This document shows positions 9,471 through 17,361 of a DNA stretch of 33,071 bases, piece after piece. The notes under the pieces were generated by a model that saw only the letters and a list, made by a program, of their open reading frames with translations, was not told the origin of the DNA and did no database searches. Both the position numbers and the translations under genes were made by a program. The DNA lies in the NCBI GenBank assembly GCA_031276295.1, contig JAISNI010000204.1, positions 1 to 33,071 of the forward strand. Reading direction: 5' to 3'. Source of the DNA: Treponema sp. GTDB lineage: Bacteria; Spirochaetota; Spirochaetia; Treponematales; Breznakiellaceae. Position 1 is the first letter of the stretch. Every line of letters begins with the position of its first letter.

Positions 9471-9679
9471 AAGATACCTTCCTTCTATATTATCTTTACT
9501 AAATAAATATTATTGAAAAAAGACATTTAAGCAAGAGGTCTGTAAAAGATTTCGGCCGATTAGGGTAAGATTTCCGCGTAAGCCTCAAGTAGCTGAGAAT
9601 GAAGAACGAAAATGAAGAAATTCGTATATAATCGGCCGCGCAGTTACATAAATTTTATATTATTAGTATATTTAAAAAC
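9471..9679. promoter_or_regulatory. AT-rich divergent promoter region between DHH gene and M16 gene
   Basis: This spacer of 209 bases separates two divergent genes. Toward the DHH gene, TTCAAT-17-GATAAT can be read on the minus strand (weak -35). Toward the M16 gene, TTACAT (9644-9649), 17 nt, TATATT (9667-9672) ends 7 nt before the ATG. Two inverted copies of CGGCCGAT lie at 9553-9560 and 9631-9638; they could be an operator pair, but each half is nearly self-palindromic, so chance is possible. Confidence 0.4.
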
Positions 9680-12574
9680 ATGAATATTAACCATTCTATA
9701 AAGCATTGTACTTTAAAGATTTTAGCCGTTATAAGCCTGTGCGTATTTTTATTTTCCTGTGCCGGCGCCGCAAAACCACAGGATTCTACGGCAGTGCAGA
9801 AGACGGATTTCGGCGGACTCGGTCAAAGCTCCGATCCTGTACCTCTTATGTCAAAGCTCATACGCGGAACCCTCCCCAGCGGTTTACGGTATTTCATTCT
9901 GGAAAACACAAAACCGGAAAACAGGGCATACCTAACCCTTGCGGTAAACGCGGGATCGGTTCTGGAAACCGAGGAAGAACGGGGGTTAGCCCACTTTGTA
10001 GAACACATGGCCTTTAACGGTACCAGCCGTTTCCCCAAGATGGGGCTTATCAACTACCTCCGTTCACTGGGTATGCGCTTCGGCGCGGATGCCAATGCCT
10101 ATACCTCTTTTGACGAAACGGTCTACGGCATAGAAGTTCCGGTGGAGCAGCAGGACGGCCGTAAGAGAATCCCCGACAAAGCCCTGGCTATTATTGACGA
10201 CTGGACCCATGCCATTACCTTTGATCCGCAGGATATTGATGGGGAGCGGAAGGTTATTATGGAAGAGTACCGTACCGGGCTTGGCGCTATGGATCGTGTA
10301 AGCAAGATACTCTTACCGGTCATCTTTCGGGGGTCTCCCTATGCCCAGCGCGATCCTATAGGTCTGCGGGAGGTTATCGAAAACGCTCCAAAGGAAACCC
10401 TGGTAAATTTCTACCGGAAGTGGTATCAGGCAGATAATATGGCCCTTATCTTTGTGGGCGATTTTGACGGAAAAGCTCTGGAAGCGGAGTTAAAAGATCA
10501 TTTTACGATACCCGCGCCAAAACAGCCTACAAACCGGCCTCAATACCCGCTTCCTCCGCCTCAAAAGGGTAATTTTCATGTTGAAGTGATAACCGACCCT
10601 GAATTGACCTTTACCAGCTTTAACATCTATTACAAACGCACGAACGAAACCGCCCAAGCTACCCTGGGAACTTACCGGCAGGGTGTGATCGACAACCTTA
10701 TCGATACTATGCTGAGCCTGCGTTTCAGCGAAGCCGCCTCACGCCCGGAAACTTCCTATGTAGAGTCCGGGGGCGGCACCTGGAATTTCGGGAGCGCCGC
10801 CCGGTTTTATGTCCTGGGAACCCAGGCTAAAACAGGGCTTGCTGAAAATTCCCTCAGAGAACTGCTTCTGGAAAAGGAATCCGTAGTCCGTTACGGATTT
10901 ACCGATTCCGAACTGGAATATGCCAAACTAAACCTCGTCTCAATGCTGGAAAGGATGGCTTCTGAAAAGGACCGGCAGGAATCCCGCTCCTATGTCCATA
11001 GATTTATGGCTCATTTTCTTAACGGGGAGAGTATAACGGATATTGAGTGGGAACTGGACGCGGTTTCGCGCCTGCTCCCCGGTATAGGCGCAGCGGAAAT
11101 TGCCGCCGCCGTAAAGGATTATTTTGTAGACGATGACTGTACGGTCTTCGTTATCGCCCCCGACGCGGAGGCCGCAAGCCTGCCCTCCAAAGAGCGTGTT
11201 CGGGAGATTTTTACCGAGGCGGCCAAAGCCGATATCAGTCCCCGCGAGTCCGCCGCGCTGAGCGGAGAACTGCTTGAAGCGGAGCCCCCAAAGGGGAGCG
11301 TGATTTCAGAAACCCGCGATGCGGAGACCGGCGCAACCATCTGGCAGTTAAGCAACGGGGCAAAAATTATCCTTAAAGAGACCCGGAACCGGAATAATGA
11401 GATCGTTTTTTATGCAATGGCCCGGGGAGGAACCACAAGCGTACCGGAAAGTGAGGATATTTCAGCAAAACTTGCCTCGGAAATGCTTACCGCATCCGGG
11501 CTTGGTCCCTATTCACAGCCTGAACTTGTTAAAAAACTTGCCGGTAAACAGGTTTCTTTTACCTTCTGGAACGCAAACTACTACCGGGGTTTTCAAGGCG
11601 CAGCTACAACCAGAGACATAAAGACCCTTTTTGAAATGCTCTACCTTGAATTTACCCAGCCCAAAATCGATGCCGATACGGCAAAGGCCTTGCTGGATCA
11701 GTACCGGACCAACCTTGCCTGGCAGGAAGAAGACCCCGAAGCGGTTTTTAACCGTGAAATAACCAGCGTTATGTATGATAATCACCCCCGGTTTAAACAG
11801 AGAGAACTTGCAGATATTGATCGGGTTTCTGTAGAACAGGCAATGCGTTATATCAAAACCTGTATGAACCCTGCCGATTATACCTTTGTTTTTACCGGCA
11901 ATATCAACCTTGAAGAGATGAAGGAGTTGGCGCAGACCTATCTGGCATCTATCCCCCGCGCTACAACATGGAATACCTGGACGGATCTGCAGGAAGGCCG
12001 TCCGGGCAGGATAGAAAAGCGTATATATAAAGGCAAGGAAGAGCAGGGCATGGTTTTTATGGGCTGGTTCGGCCGGGCGGAATACAGCGAAGAAAAGAGC
12101 CAGGCCGCGGCCGTTCTTTCAGAGTATCTGGATATTATTATGACGGAGGAAATACGCGAAACACTCGGCGGCGTTTATTCGATAGGCGTTCAGGCATCCA
12201 TTTCTCCTATCCCCAGGGGGGAACAGAACCTTTCCGTGTACTTTTACTGCGATCCCCAGCGGGTGCAGGAACTCAGCACGGCGGTACAGCAGCAACTGGC
12301 CGATCTTGCAGATAAGGGGGTTGACCAGGATGTCTTTGATAAATCCGTGGAAGCTCTTCTAAAAGAGTACGAAAATTCCATGCAGAGCAATATGTATATA
12401 GCCCAGAGCTACGCTAATTCATCGGTCTTGTTTGAGGTATCCCTTAACCGGCTCAACAAGCGGCCTGAGATAATCAGGGCGGTAAGGCCGGCTGATATTC
12501 AGGCTATGTGCCGTGAGCTCTTGAAAACTGGCCCCGCACAGGTTATCCTCTATCCTGAAGGATGGAACGATTAG
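9680..12574 (+). CDS. M16 family zinc metallopeptidase, exported (probable lipoprotein)
   Basis: A 964-aa pitrilysin/insulinase-type peptidase. The N-terminus has a hydrophobic signal (residues 11-26) ending LFSC at Cys27, a plausible spirochaetal lipobox, so the enzyme probably sits on the periplasmic face. The inverted zinc motif HFVEH is at 105-109 (His105, Glu108, His109), and the third ligand is likely Glu189 (GERKVIMEE), about 80 residues on as in the family. The rest comprises the four-domain M16/M16_C arrangement of full-length (about 950 aa) members, whose second half is catalytically inactive. Such enzymes degrade peptides in a closed chamber. No Shine-Dalgarno precedes the ATG; a -10-like TATATT ends 7 nt upstream. 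The MATE gene follows after 1 nt, so the two are surely co-transcribed. Confidence 0.93.
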   Translation: MNINHSIKHCTLKILAVISLCVFLFSCAGAAKPQDSTAVQKTDFGGLGQSSDPVPLMSKLIRGTLPSGLRYFILENTKPENRAYLTLAVNAGSVLETEEERGLAHFVEHMAFNGTSRFPKMGLINYLRSLGMRFGADANAYTSFDETVYGIEVPVEQQDGRKRIPDKALAIIDDWTHAITFDPQDIDGERKVIMEEYRTGLGAMDRVSKILLPVIFRGSPYAQRDPIGLREVIENAPKETLVNFYRKWYQADNMALIFVGDFDGKALEAELKDHFTIPAPKQPTNRPQYPLPPPQKGNFHVEVITDPELTFTSFNIYYKRTNETAQATLGTYRQGVIDNLIDTMLSLRFSEAASRPETSYVESGGGTWNFGSAARFYVLGTQAKTGLAENSLRELLLEKESVVRYGFTDSELEYAKLNLVSMLERMASEKDRQESRSYVHRFMAHFLNGESITDIEWELDAVSRLLPGIGAAEIAAAVKDYFVDDDCTVFVIAPDAEAASLPSKERVREIFTEAAKADISPRESAALSGELLEAEPPKGSVISETRDAETGATIWQLSNGAKIILKETRNRNNEIVFYAMARGGTTSVPESEDISAKLASEMLTASGLGPYSQPELVKKLAGKQVSFTFWNANYYRGFQGAATTRDIKTLFEMLYLEFTQPKIDADTAKALLDQYRTNLAWQEEDPEAVFNREITSVMYDNHPRFKQRELADIDRVSVEQAMRYIKTCMNPADYTFVFTGNINLEEMKELAQTYLASIPRATTWNTWTDLQEGRPGRIEKRIYKGKEEQGMVFMGWFGRAEYSEEKSQAAAVLSEYLDIIMTEEIRETLGGVYSIGVQASISPIPRGEQNLSVYFYCDPQRVQELSTAVQQQLADLADKGVDQDVFDKSVEALLKEYENSMQSNMYIAQSYANSSVLFEVSLNRLNKRPEIIRAVRPADIQAMCRELLKTGPAQVILYPEGWND

Positions 12575-12575
12575 T

Positions 12576-13928
12576 GTGATTCGCGACAGGAATTTTTACC
12601 GTACCTTAGCGGCCCTTGCCGTGCCTTTGGCCGCTCAGAATCTTATTACCTACGGGATTGGGCTTGCGGATAATTTTATGGTCGGGTCCCTGGGGGATGT
12701 AGCCCTTTCGGGTGTGTTTATTTCAAACCAGGTACAGTGGCTGCTCTATATGCTTACGGTAGGGATAAGCGCCGCCCTGGTTATTCTTGCCGCCCAGTAT
12801 ATAGGCAAAAAGGATATTACCAACGCCAAGGCGGTAATATCCATTGCCCTCAAGATTGGCCTGGCGGTCGGTATATTTTTTACTGTTCTTGTTATCCTGC
12901 TGCCCGCCCGGATTCTGCGGCTCTTTACCGGTGAGGAAGCCGTTATAGCCGAAGGTATGCGCTATATCGGAATAGTCTGTTTTTCCTACATGTTTTTCTG
13001 CGCCAATACCGTTCTCCTTGCGTCCATGCGCTGTGTGCAGAATACGAGGATAGGCTTGTATAGTTCCCTTACCGGTTTCTGTGTGAATGTATTCCTTAAC
13101 TGGGTTCTTATCTTTGGTCATTTCGGCTTTCCTGCCCTGGGCGTCCGGGGCGCCGCTATCGCAACCGTGATTGCGCGTTTGAGCGAGATGGCGGTTACTG
13201 TGCACTTTGTCCGGTTTAAGGATACGGCCCTGAAATTCAGGGTAAAAGACTTGGGCCTGTATAATGCCGGTATTCTCAAAGATTTTTTCAAATACGGCAT
13301 TCCGGTTATTCTGGGGGACATTCTCTGGGGAATTGCCGGCAACGCCCAGATAGCTATTTTAGGCCGTCTGGGTACCGAAGTGCTTGCGGCCAACACCATA
13401 GCGGCAAACCTGCACCAGCTTTTAGGCGTTATGGTCTACGCTATCGCCAATGCTTCGGGGGTGATTATAGGGCGTACCGTTGGTTCGGGGGACCGGGAAC
13501 TGGTAAAGCTCTATGCAAAAACCCTCCAGCTTATATTCCTGGCCGTGGGCCTTTTTACCGGCCTTGCCATCTTTCTCTCCAAGGATCTTATCCTGGCTTT
13601 GGGTTTTCCTCATATATCCGGCGAGGCCCACAGGTACGCGCTGCAATTTCTCGCGGTTTTTTCTGTTACCATAGTCGGCACGGCCTATCAGATGTCCGTC
13701 CTTACCGGCATCGTCAGGGCCGGAGGCGCAACCGCCTTTGTCCTTATAAACGACCTTATTCACGTCTGGTTAATCGTCATCCCGTCGGCACTGCTTTCGG
13801 CCTTTGTGTTTCACTTCCCTCCGGTGGTGGTCTTTGCCTGCCTAAAATGCGATCAGATTCTTAAATGCGCGGTTGCGGTGGTAAAGCTCAACAAGTGGAA
13901 CTGGATGAAGAAGCTGACGCGCGGTTAG
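12576..13928 (+). CDS. MATE family efflux transporter
   Basis: A 450-aa inner-membrane protein with about 12 hydrophobic helices in two related halves, the multidrug and toxic compound extrusion fold. The opening segment (RTLAALAVPLAAQNLITYGIGLADNFMVG in pieces) and the central GIPVILGDILWG and NTIAANLHQLLGVMVYAIANASGVIIGR are typical of the NorM/DinF-like group. It would export cationic drugs or metabolites using Na+ or H+. The start is GTG at 12576, one base after the M16 stop, with the Shine-Dalgarno GAAGGA inside the end of the M16 gene, so translation is probably coupled. The substrate is unknown; the pairing with a peptidase could hint at peptide handling, but this is only a guess. Confidence 0.92.
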   Translation: MIRDRNFYRTLAALAVPLAAQNLITYGIGLADNFMVGSLGDVALSGVFISNQVQWLLYMLTVGISAALVILAAQYIGKKDITNAKAVISIALKIGLAVGIFFTVLVILLPARILRLFTGEEAVIAEGMRYIGIVCFSYMFFCANTVLLASMRCVQNTRIGLYSSLTGFCVNVFLNWVLIFGHFGFPALGVRGAAIATVIARLSEMAVTVHFVRFKDTALKFRVKDLGLYNAGILKDFFKYGIPVILGDILWGIAGNAQIAILGRLGTEVLAANTIAANLHQLLGVMVYAIANASGVIIGRTVGSGDRELVKLYAKTLQLIFLAVGLFTGLAIFLSKDLILALGFPHISGEAHRYALQFLAVFSVTIVGTAYQMSVLTGIVRAGGATAFVLINDLIHVWLIVIPSALLSAFVFHFPPVVVFACLKCDQILKCAVAVVKLNKWNWMKKLTRG

Positions 13929-13966
13929 GGAGATGGGCTTTTCAATCAAATTACCGAAGTCTTTAA

Positions 13967-13992
13967 AGGGGAGCCGTGCAAGGTGTTCCCCT
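13967..13992. terminator. Possible hairpin between convergent MATE and galactokinase genes
   Basis: AGGGGA (13967-13972) pairs with TCCCCT (13987-13992) across a 14-nt loop. No clear U-tract follows on either strand (TTTAAAG on the minus strand is the best), so it is a weak candidate placed where a bidirectional terminator would be expected. Confidence 0.3.
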
Positions 13993-13997
13993 GCTTC

Positions 13998-15362
13998 CTA
14001 AAATAAAAGTTCAGCGGTCCCCACGGGACGTATGCGGAGGGGGGTAACGCAGCCCGGACCGAATACCGCCGTCATGGTATCCCGATACGAGGTATATGAA
14101 AGAAGCGGGATATAGGCCTGAATGGTACCCGCAAAACCGCCGCCGTGAACCCGGCAGGCTCCCTTGTCCTTCAGAAATTGCCGGGTTAAGGTAAGGGCAA
14201 GGCTCAGGCCCTGTTCCGCGGGACGCTGGGGGGAATAGATGTTTTGGAGGATTTCCCATGAAGATCGGCCTGATTCATTGACCATTTTGAGAAACTGGTC
14301 AAACGTTTCCTCTTTTTTCCGCGTGTCTGAGAGCGCCTGCACGGATTTAAGAATATCCATCATATCATCTACCCGCCGGTTTTCATCAAAGAAATGGAAC
14401 GCTCTTAGAATAGCCCTGTCCCCTAAAGCTGCGCGCATCTCTCCAAGCTGCCGGATCAACTGTTGGGGGGCCACTTCCCGAAGTACGGATTTACCGAAAA
14501 ATGCCGCCGCCGCCTTCATTTCCTGCGGTATGGCGGCATAATCGGGGGTAAGATCGGCATGGCTTCCGTGCGTATCAACGATGCACAGCGTGTAGCCCGT
14601 GGCGGTTACGTCAAATTCAACCTGTTGCACTAAAGGTTTATCTTTATCGGCAAAATCTATGGCAACCGCCCCCCCAAACGCGGCGGCGGTCTGATCCATT
14701 AAGCCGCACGGTTTACCGAAGTAATTATTTTCAGCTTTTTGTCCTATTTGGGCAAGTTCCAGAGCGCCGCTTTTGCCGTCATTGTAAAACGAATCAAAGA
14801 TTTTTCCTAAAAGCACCTCCACCGCGGCGGAGGAGGAGAGCCCCGATCCGGAAAGCACCGTGGAATCGGCATTGGCGGTAAAACCTTTGACCGCTACGCC
14901 CCGCCTTTCAAATTCGGCGGCGATCCCGCGTACCAGGGCTTCGGTAGCGCCTTTTTCTTCCGGCCTTGGCTCAAGGCTGCCAAGGTCCACAATCACGTCC
15001 GGATAACCGGTTGAACGGTAAAAAACCCATTTGTCCTTACGGGGGGCGGCAACAGCGGCCTGATCCATCTGGATGGAAGCGGCCAGCACTTTGCCCCGGT
15101 TATGATCCGTGTGATTCCCCCCCAGTTCGGTACGGCCTGCCGCGGTAAAGATACGGAGATCCCCGCGGGCTTCGGGGAATTCCCAGGGGAAACCTGAGGC
15201 TGTATCCCTGGGCCCGGCGGATACGCCTAAATTCAGCATACCTTCAAGCAGCGTGCGGTACCGTTCCCGGGCAGGGGAAACCCCATCCGTACCGTAAAGC
15301 GGCTGCAAAACCGTCTCCGCATGAGCGTGGGTAAAGGCATTCAATAGTTCTTTTCCGGTCAT
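13998..15362 (-). CDS. galK: Galactokinase
   Basis: GHMP-superfamily kinase that phosphorylates galactose at C1, the entry to the Leloir pathway. The sugar-binding signature appears as GRTELGGNHTDHNRG (about residues 76-90), the variant of GR-N-IGEHTDYN seen in clostridial and spirochaetal galactokinases. The phosphate loop GSGLSSSAAVEV and the GLMDQTAAAFGG segment with the catalytic Asp follow. I chose the ATG at 15362 (454 aa): it has AGAGGAAGA just upstream, and an in-frame extension to 15533 would run through a terminator hairpin and into the neighbouring gene. At 454 aa it is longer than the usual 390 or so. Neither galT nor galE lies nearby. Confidence 0.92.
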   Translation of the reverse strand: MTGKELLNAFTHAHAETVLQPLYGTDGVSPARERYRTLLEGMLNLGVSAGPRDTASGFPWEFPEARGDLRIFTAAGRTELGGNHTDHNRGKVLAASIQMDQAAVAAPRKDKWVFYRSTGYPDVIVDLGSLEPRPEEKGATEALVRGIAAEFERRGVAVKGFTANADSTVLSGSGLSSSAAVEVLLGKIFDSFYNDGKSGALELAQIGQKAENNYFGKPCGLMDQTAAAFGGAVAIDFADKDKPLVQQVEFDVTATGYTLCIVDTHGSHADLTPDYAAIPQEMKAAAAFFGKSVLREVAPQQLIRQLGEMRAALGDRAILRAFHFFDENRRVDDMMDILKSVQALSDTRKKEETFDQFLKMVNESGRSSWEILQNIYSPQRPAEQGLSLALTLTRQFLKDKGACRVHGGGFAGTIQAYIPLLSYTSYRDTMTAVFGPGCVTPLRIRPVGTAELLF

Positions 15363-15385
15363 GTTCAATCTTCCTCTCGCACTAT

Positions 15386-15414
15386 AGTATATAAAAAGAT
15401 GTTGTTTCATACAA
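15386..15414 (-). promoter_or_regulatory. Promoter of galactokinase
   Basis: On the minus strand TTGTAT (15409-15414), 17 nt, TATACT (15386-15391, 5 of 6 to consensus). It lies directly after the terminator of the upstream gene and 23 nt before the galK ATG, leaving room for the Shine-Dalgarno. The position supports independent transcription of galK. Confidence 0.55.
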
Positions 15415-15458
15415 GTGAGAAAACGAAGAACCCAAGAGTAGGCTCCTGGGTATCTTCG
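15415..15458 (-). terminator. Rho-independent terminator after the Ldh-family dehydrogenase gene
   Basis: A long hairpin at 15424-15458: CGAAGA pairs with TCTTCG, ACCCA with TGGGT, and GAG with CTC around a 4-nt loop, with one bulge and one mismatch. On the minus strand TTTTCTC follows. It sits between the dehydrogenase stop and the galK promoter. Its outer arms, GAAGATACC and GGTTCTTCG, recur in the hairpin at 28594. Confidence 0.7.
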
Positions 15459-15471
15459 TAGGATAGGAAAT

Positions 15472-16542
15472 TTAGACCTTAATATGCAGTTCCCCCGCAA
15501 TGCCTTTGAGCGTCTCCCAGACTCCGTCTTCAAGCCGCACCCCTTCAGTATCGGCGCGCTTATCCGCTTCGTGTTCCTTTAAACCCGCATAATAGACCCG
15601 TTCCGCCGCTTCTACCGGAGGAAGCGCGCTCAGGGCATTCAGCATGTGGGACATATCCTGCTTAAAATCTTCAGGCGGTCTGAAAAGATCGATCCGGAGT
15701 GCCATAAAGAAATGGCAGACCCTGGCTGCCGTAATCTCGGAATCCTGAACATCAGCCCCAAAGGTTCCGCCCGAACAGAGCGCGGTAAGTATATCCACCA
15801 TTACGGCAAGGCCGTAGCCCTTGTAACCGCCGGCAATTTCCCCCTCCCCTCCTAGAGGGAGCAAGCCGCCGCCCCTGCGGTGCAGGGTATCGTCCAGCAA
15901 GCTCACCGGATCGGTAGTTATCCGCCCCTTCGTGTCTACCGCCCACAGAGGCGGCAGTTTTTTTCCTTCACGTTGGTATACCTCAATCTTACCCCGCGTA
16001 ACCGTCGTCGTAGCCATATCCAGGCTGAACATCTGACCGTCCAGACCGGGGGCGGCAAAGGCAATAGGGTTCGTACCGAACACGGCCTTACGCGCAAAGG
16101 TCGGTACGCCCAGAGCAGCGGTATTGGTCATGGATATGCCTATCATATCGCGTTTGGCGGCCATTTCCGCATAGTACGCCGCAATCCCAAAATGATTGGA
16201 ATTGCGTATACTGCATACGCCTACACCGTTTGTTTCAGCCTTGGACATCACCTTTTCCATGGCCCTCTTGCTCAGGGAAAGCCCCATCGCTCCCCGTCCG
16301 TCTAAAACCAGGGAAATAGGCGTTTCCCGGATAGTTTCCGGTTCAATACGCGGCTTGATAAAGCCGGCCCTGATCCCGTCCACATAGCGCTTTATCCGCG
16401 CAACCCCATGACTCCTTATCCCGCGGGCATCAGCGGCAACAAGTATCCTGGCGGAATCCCCCGCTTCTTCTTCTGAAAATCCTAAACTGTAAAAAATACC
16501 GCTACAAAGCCTTTCAAGCTCGTTACGGGGAATGAACACCAT
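15472..16542 (-). CDS. Malate/L-lactate dehydrogenase (Ldh_2) family oxidoreductase
   Basis: A 356-aa NAD(P)-dependent dehydrogenase with the fold unrelated to classical LDH (relatives: YlbC/AllD ureidoglycolate, ComC sulfolactate, YiaK diketogulonate and YbiC hydroxycarboxylate dehydrogenases). Family markers seen are ARGIRSHGVARI near residue 40, RNSNHFGIAAYYAEMA near 112, and MTNTAALGVPTFARKAVFGTNPIAFAAP near 138-165, including the catalytic-type His in SHG and NHFG. Substrate cannot be assigned from sequence. A strong AAGGAGG lies 6 nt before the ATG, and on the minus strand a TATAAT occurs at 16564-16569 with an unclear -35. A terminator follows it, so it is probably monocistronic. Confidence 0.88.
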   Translation of the reverse strand: MVFIPRNELERLCSGIFYSLGFSEEEAGDSARILVAADARGIRSHGVARIKRYVDGIRAGFIKPRIEPETIRETPISLVLDGRGAMGLSLSKRAMEKVMSKAETNGVGVCSIRNSNHFGIAAYYAEMAAKRDMIGISMTNTAALGVPTFARKAVFGTNPIAFAAPGLDGQMFSLDMATTTVTRGKIEVYQREGKKLPPLWAVDTKGRITTDPVSLLDDTLHRRGGGLLPLGGEGEIAGGYKGYGLAVMVDILTALCSGGTFGADVQDSEITAARVCHFFMALRIDLFRPPEDFKQDMSHMLNALSALPPVEAAERVYYAGLKEHEADKRADTEGVRLEDGVWETLKGIAGELHIKV

Positions 16543-16563
16543 GTATGCCTCCTTCTACTATAT

Positions 16564-16569
16564 ATTATA
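16564..16569 (-). promoter_or_regulatory. -10 element for the Ldh-family gene
   Basis: A perfect TATAAT on the minus strand, 21 nt before the start codon. No good -35 hexamer is visible at 16-18 nt, so either an activator or a degenerate -35 must be assumed. Confidence 0.4.
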
Positions 16570-16599
16570 CTATAATTAACTCCCCTAATAATTGCACAA

Positions 16600-17085
16600 T
16601 TGGGATTGACAGTATTACGGCAGGACTTGCAAACGGCCTTGAACGATGCAAAACAGTCGAAGACATCTTTGCGGAACTTGACCGATTTGCACGGGACCTC
16701 GTTGACAAGAATATCAAACTTAGAAACCTGCAACGACCATATCGGCCGGCGGATGCAGGAAAATGATGAGTGGAACGCCGAGCAGCCTGTTGCACTTGTG
16801 GATTTTTTGCATCGGACCTTTGGTCCGCTTTATACAAAAAATCCCGATAATCGGGGTTGCTTATGCAGTTTGTAAGGTATAAAAATTCACTTCCGTGAAT
16901 TTTTATACGATTTTGCGCTGAAGCGCAACAAACTGCGAGCTTCAGGAAGATACTATAAAACTGGAAGCCGAAACCAAAGTAGCGAAAGCACGCGGTTTAC
17001 GGAATATCATTATTGCCGGAATAGGCGGCCTTGCACTGGGACGCCTTATCTGTTTGTTGAATCAACCGAGTTCATTTTTTCTAAG
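16600..17085 (+). pseudogene. Decayed coiled-coil/membrane-anchor gene split by a small insertion element
   Basis: The left part (16600-16782, TTG or no true start) encodes a coiled coil: LTVLRQDLQTALNDAKQ... ending EWNAE. The right part (16940 on) encodes LQEDTIKLEAETKVAKARG, then a membrane helix NIIIAGIGGLALGRLICLL. The two are separated by 153 bp of hairpin-rich DNA plus a 4-bp duplication. Removing 16783-16939 joins GCC GAG to CTT CAG in the same frame. The 5' end is missing, since an in-frame stop lies at 16573-16575 with no good start after it, and the 3' end runs into tRNA-Leu without its own stop. Coiled coil plus C-terminal TM resembles small phage or mobile-element membrane proteins, but I cannot name a family. 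An alternative overlapping frame from 16545 gives a helical peptide ending at 16766 and is judged a shadow. Confidence 0.65.
16783..16935. mobile_element. MITE-like hairpin-rich insertion, 153 bp, with 4-bp target duplication
   Basis: The ends are CAGCCTGTTGCACTT (16783-16797) and, inverted, CAGTTTGTTGCGCTT (16921-16935): 12 of 15 match. CGAG flanks both sides (16779-16782 and 16936-16939). Inside are several perfect hairpins: GGATTTTTTG/CAAAAAATCC (16800-16809, 16835-16844) enclosing CGGACC/GGTCCG (16813-16827); CCCGA/TCGGG (16843-16855); a 14-bp GTATAAAAATTCAC/GTGAATTTTTATAC with a 4-nt loop (16877-16908); and GCGCT/AGCGC (16915-16926). It has no coding capacity. It should be non-autonomous, moved by a transposase elsewhere. 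Confidence 0.7.
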
Positions 17086-17095
17086 GAATTACATA

Positions 17096-17178
17096 TACCG
17101 GCGATCGGACTTGAACCGATATGTCCTCACGGACAGTAGATTTTGAGTCTACCGTGTCTGCCATTTCACCACGCCGGC
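17096..17178 (-). tRNA. tRNA-Leu (anticodon CAA)
   Basis: Read on the minus strand, 83 nt. Acceptor GCCGGCG pairs with CGCCGGT (first pair G-U) and the discriminator is A. The D-arm contains GTGAAATGGCAGAC. The anticodon stem is GTAGA/TCTAC with loop CTCAAAA, giving anticodon CAA (codon UUG). A long class II variable arm TGTCCGTGAGGACA and the T-arm TCGGTTCAAGTCCGA follow. The CCA end is not encoded. The decayed coiled-coil gene abuts its 3' end, the usual side for integration of mobile elements. Confidence 0.93.
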
Positions 17179-17183
17179 AAAGG

Positions 17184-17205
17184 CACCGCATTAAGCGGTG
17201 TTTTA
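17184..17205 (+). terminator. Small hairpin with short T-tract beside the tRNA
   Basis: CACCGC (17184-17189), loop ATTAA, GCGGTG (17195-17200), then TTTTAT on the plus strand. On the minus strand it falls in the 5' leader of the tRNA transcript, where it could be a processing element instead. A second hairpin, GCGCT/AGCGC, is at 17215-17231. Confidence 0.35.
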
Positions 17206-17249
17206 TGAATAAATGCGCTACGCGTCAGCGCCCAACAAATTACATCATA

Positions 17250-17278
17250 ATATTAAAAGAAATCATCTGCTTAGTCAA
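17250..17278 (-). promoter_or_regulatory. Promoter of tRNA-Leu
   Basis: On the minus strand TTGACT (17273-17278, 5 of 6), 17 nt, TAATAT (17250-17255, 4 of 6). It is about 70 nt upstream of the mature tRNA 5' end, leaving a leader with two hairpins. Nothing else in the 183-nt gap to glpK looks coding. Confidence 0.5.
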
Positions 17279-17361
17279 TGCTGTTGGCCCCCGAAACAGG
17301 TAATAGTGTAAAATTACGGTATGGAAAAGGCGGGACGGAACCGTTCTGCCCTCCGGCGCTC

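Noticed and set aside
9553-9638. Inverted CGGCCGAT pair as an operator or mobile end
   Set aside because: Only 8 bp and almost self-palindromic, so chance is a good explanation. Mentioned only in the promoter region entry.
15363-15533. N-terminal extension of galactokinase to 511 aa
   Set aside because: It would cross a strong terminator hairpin and overlap the dehydrogenase gene. The ATG at 15362 has a good Shine-Dalgarno and its own promoter upstream.
16545-16766. Alternative ORF in the decayed region (helical, ends RPYRPADAGK)
   Set aside because: It does not continue after the insertion and has no sensible end. The other frame gives a coiled coil plus TM that is restored across the element.
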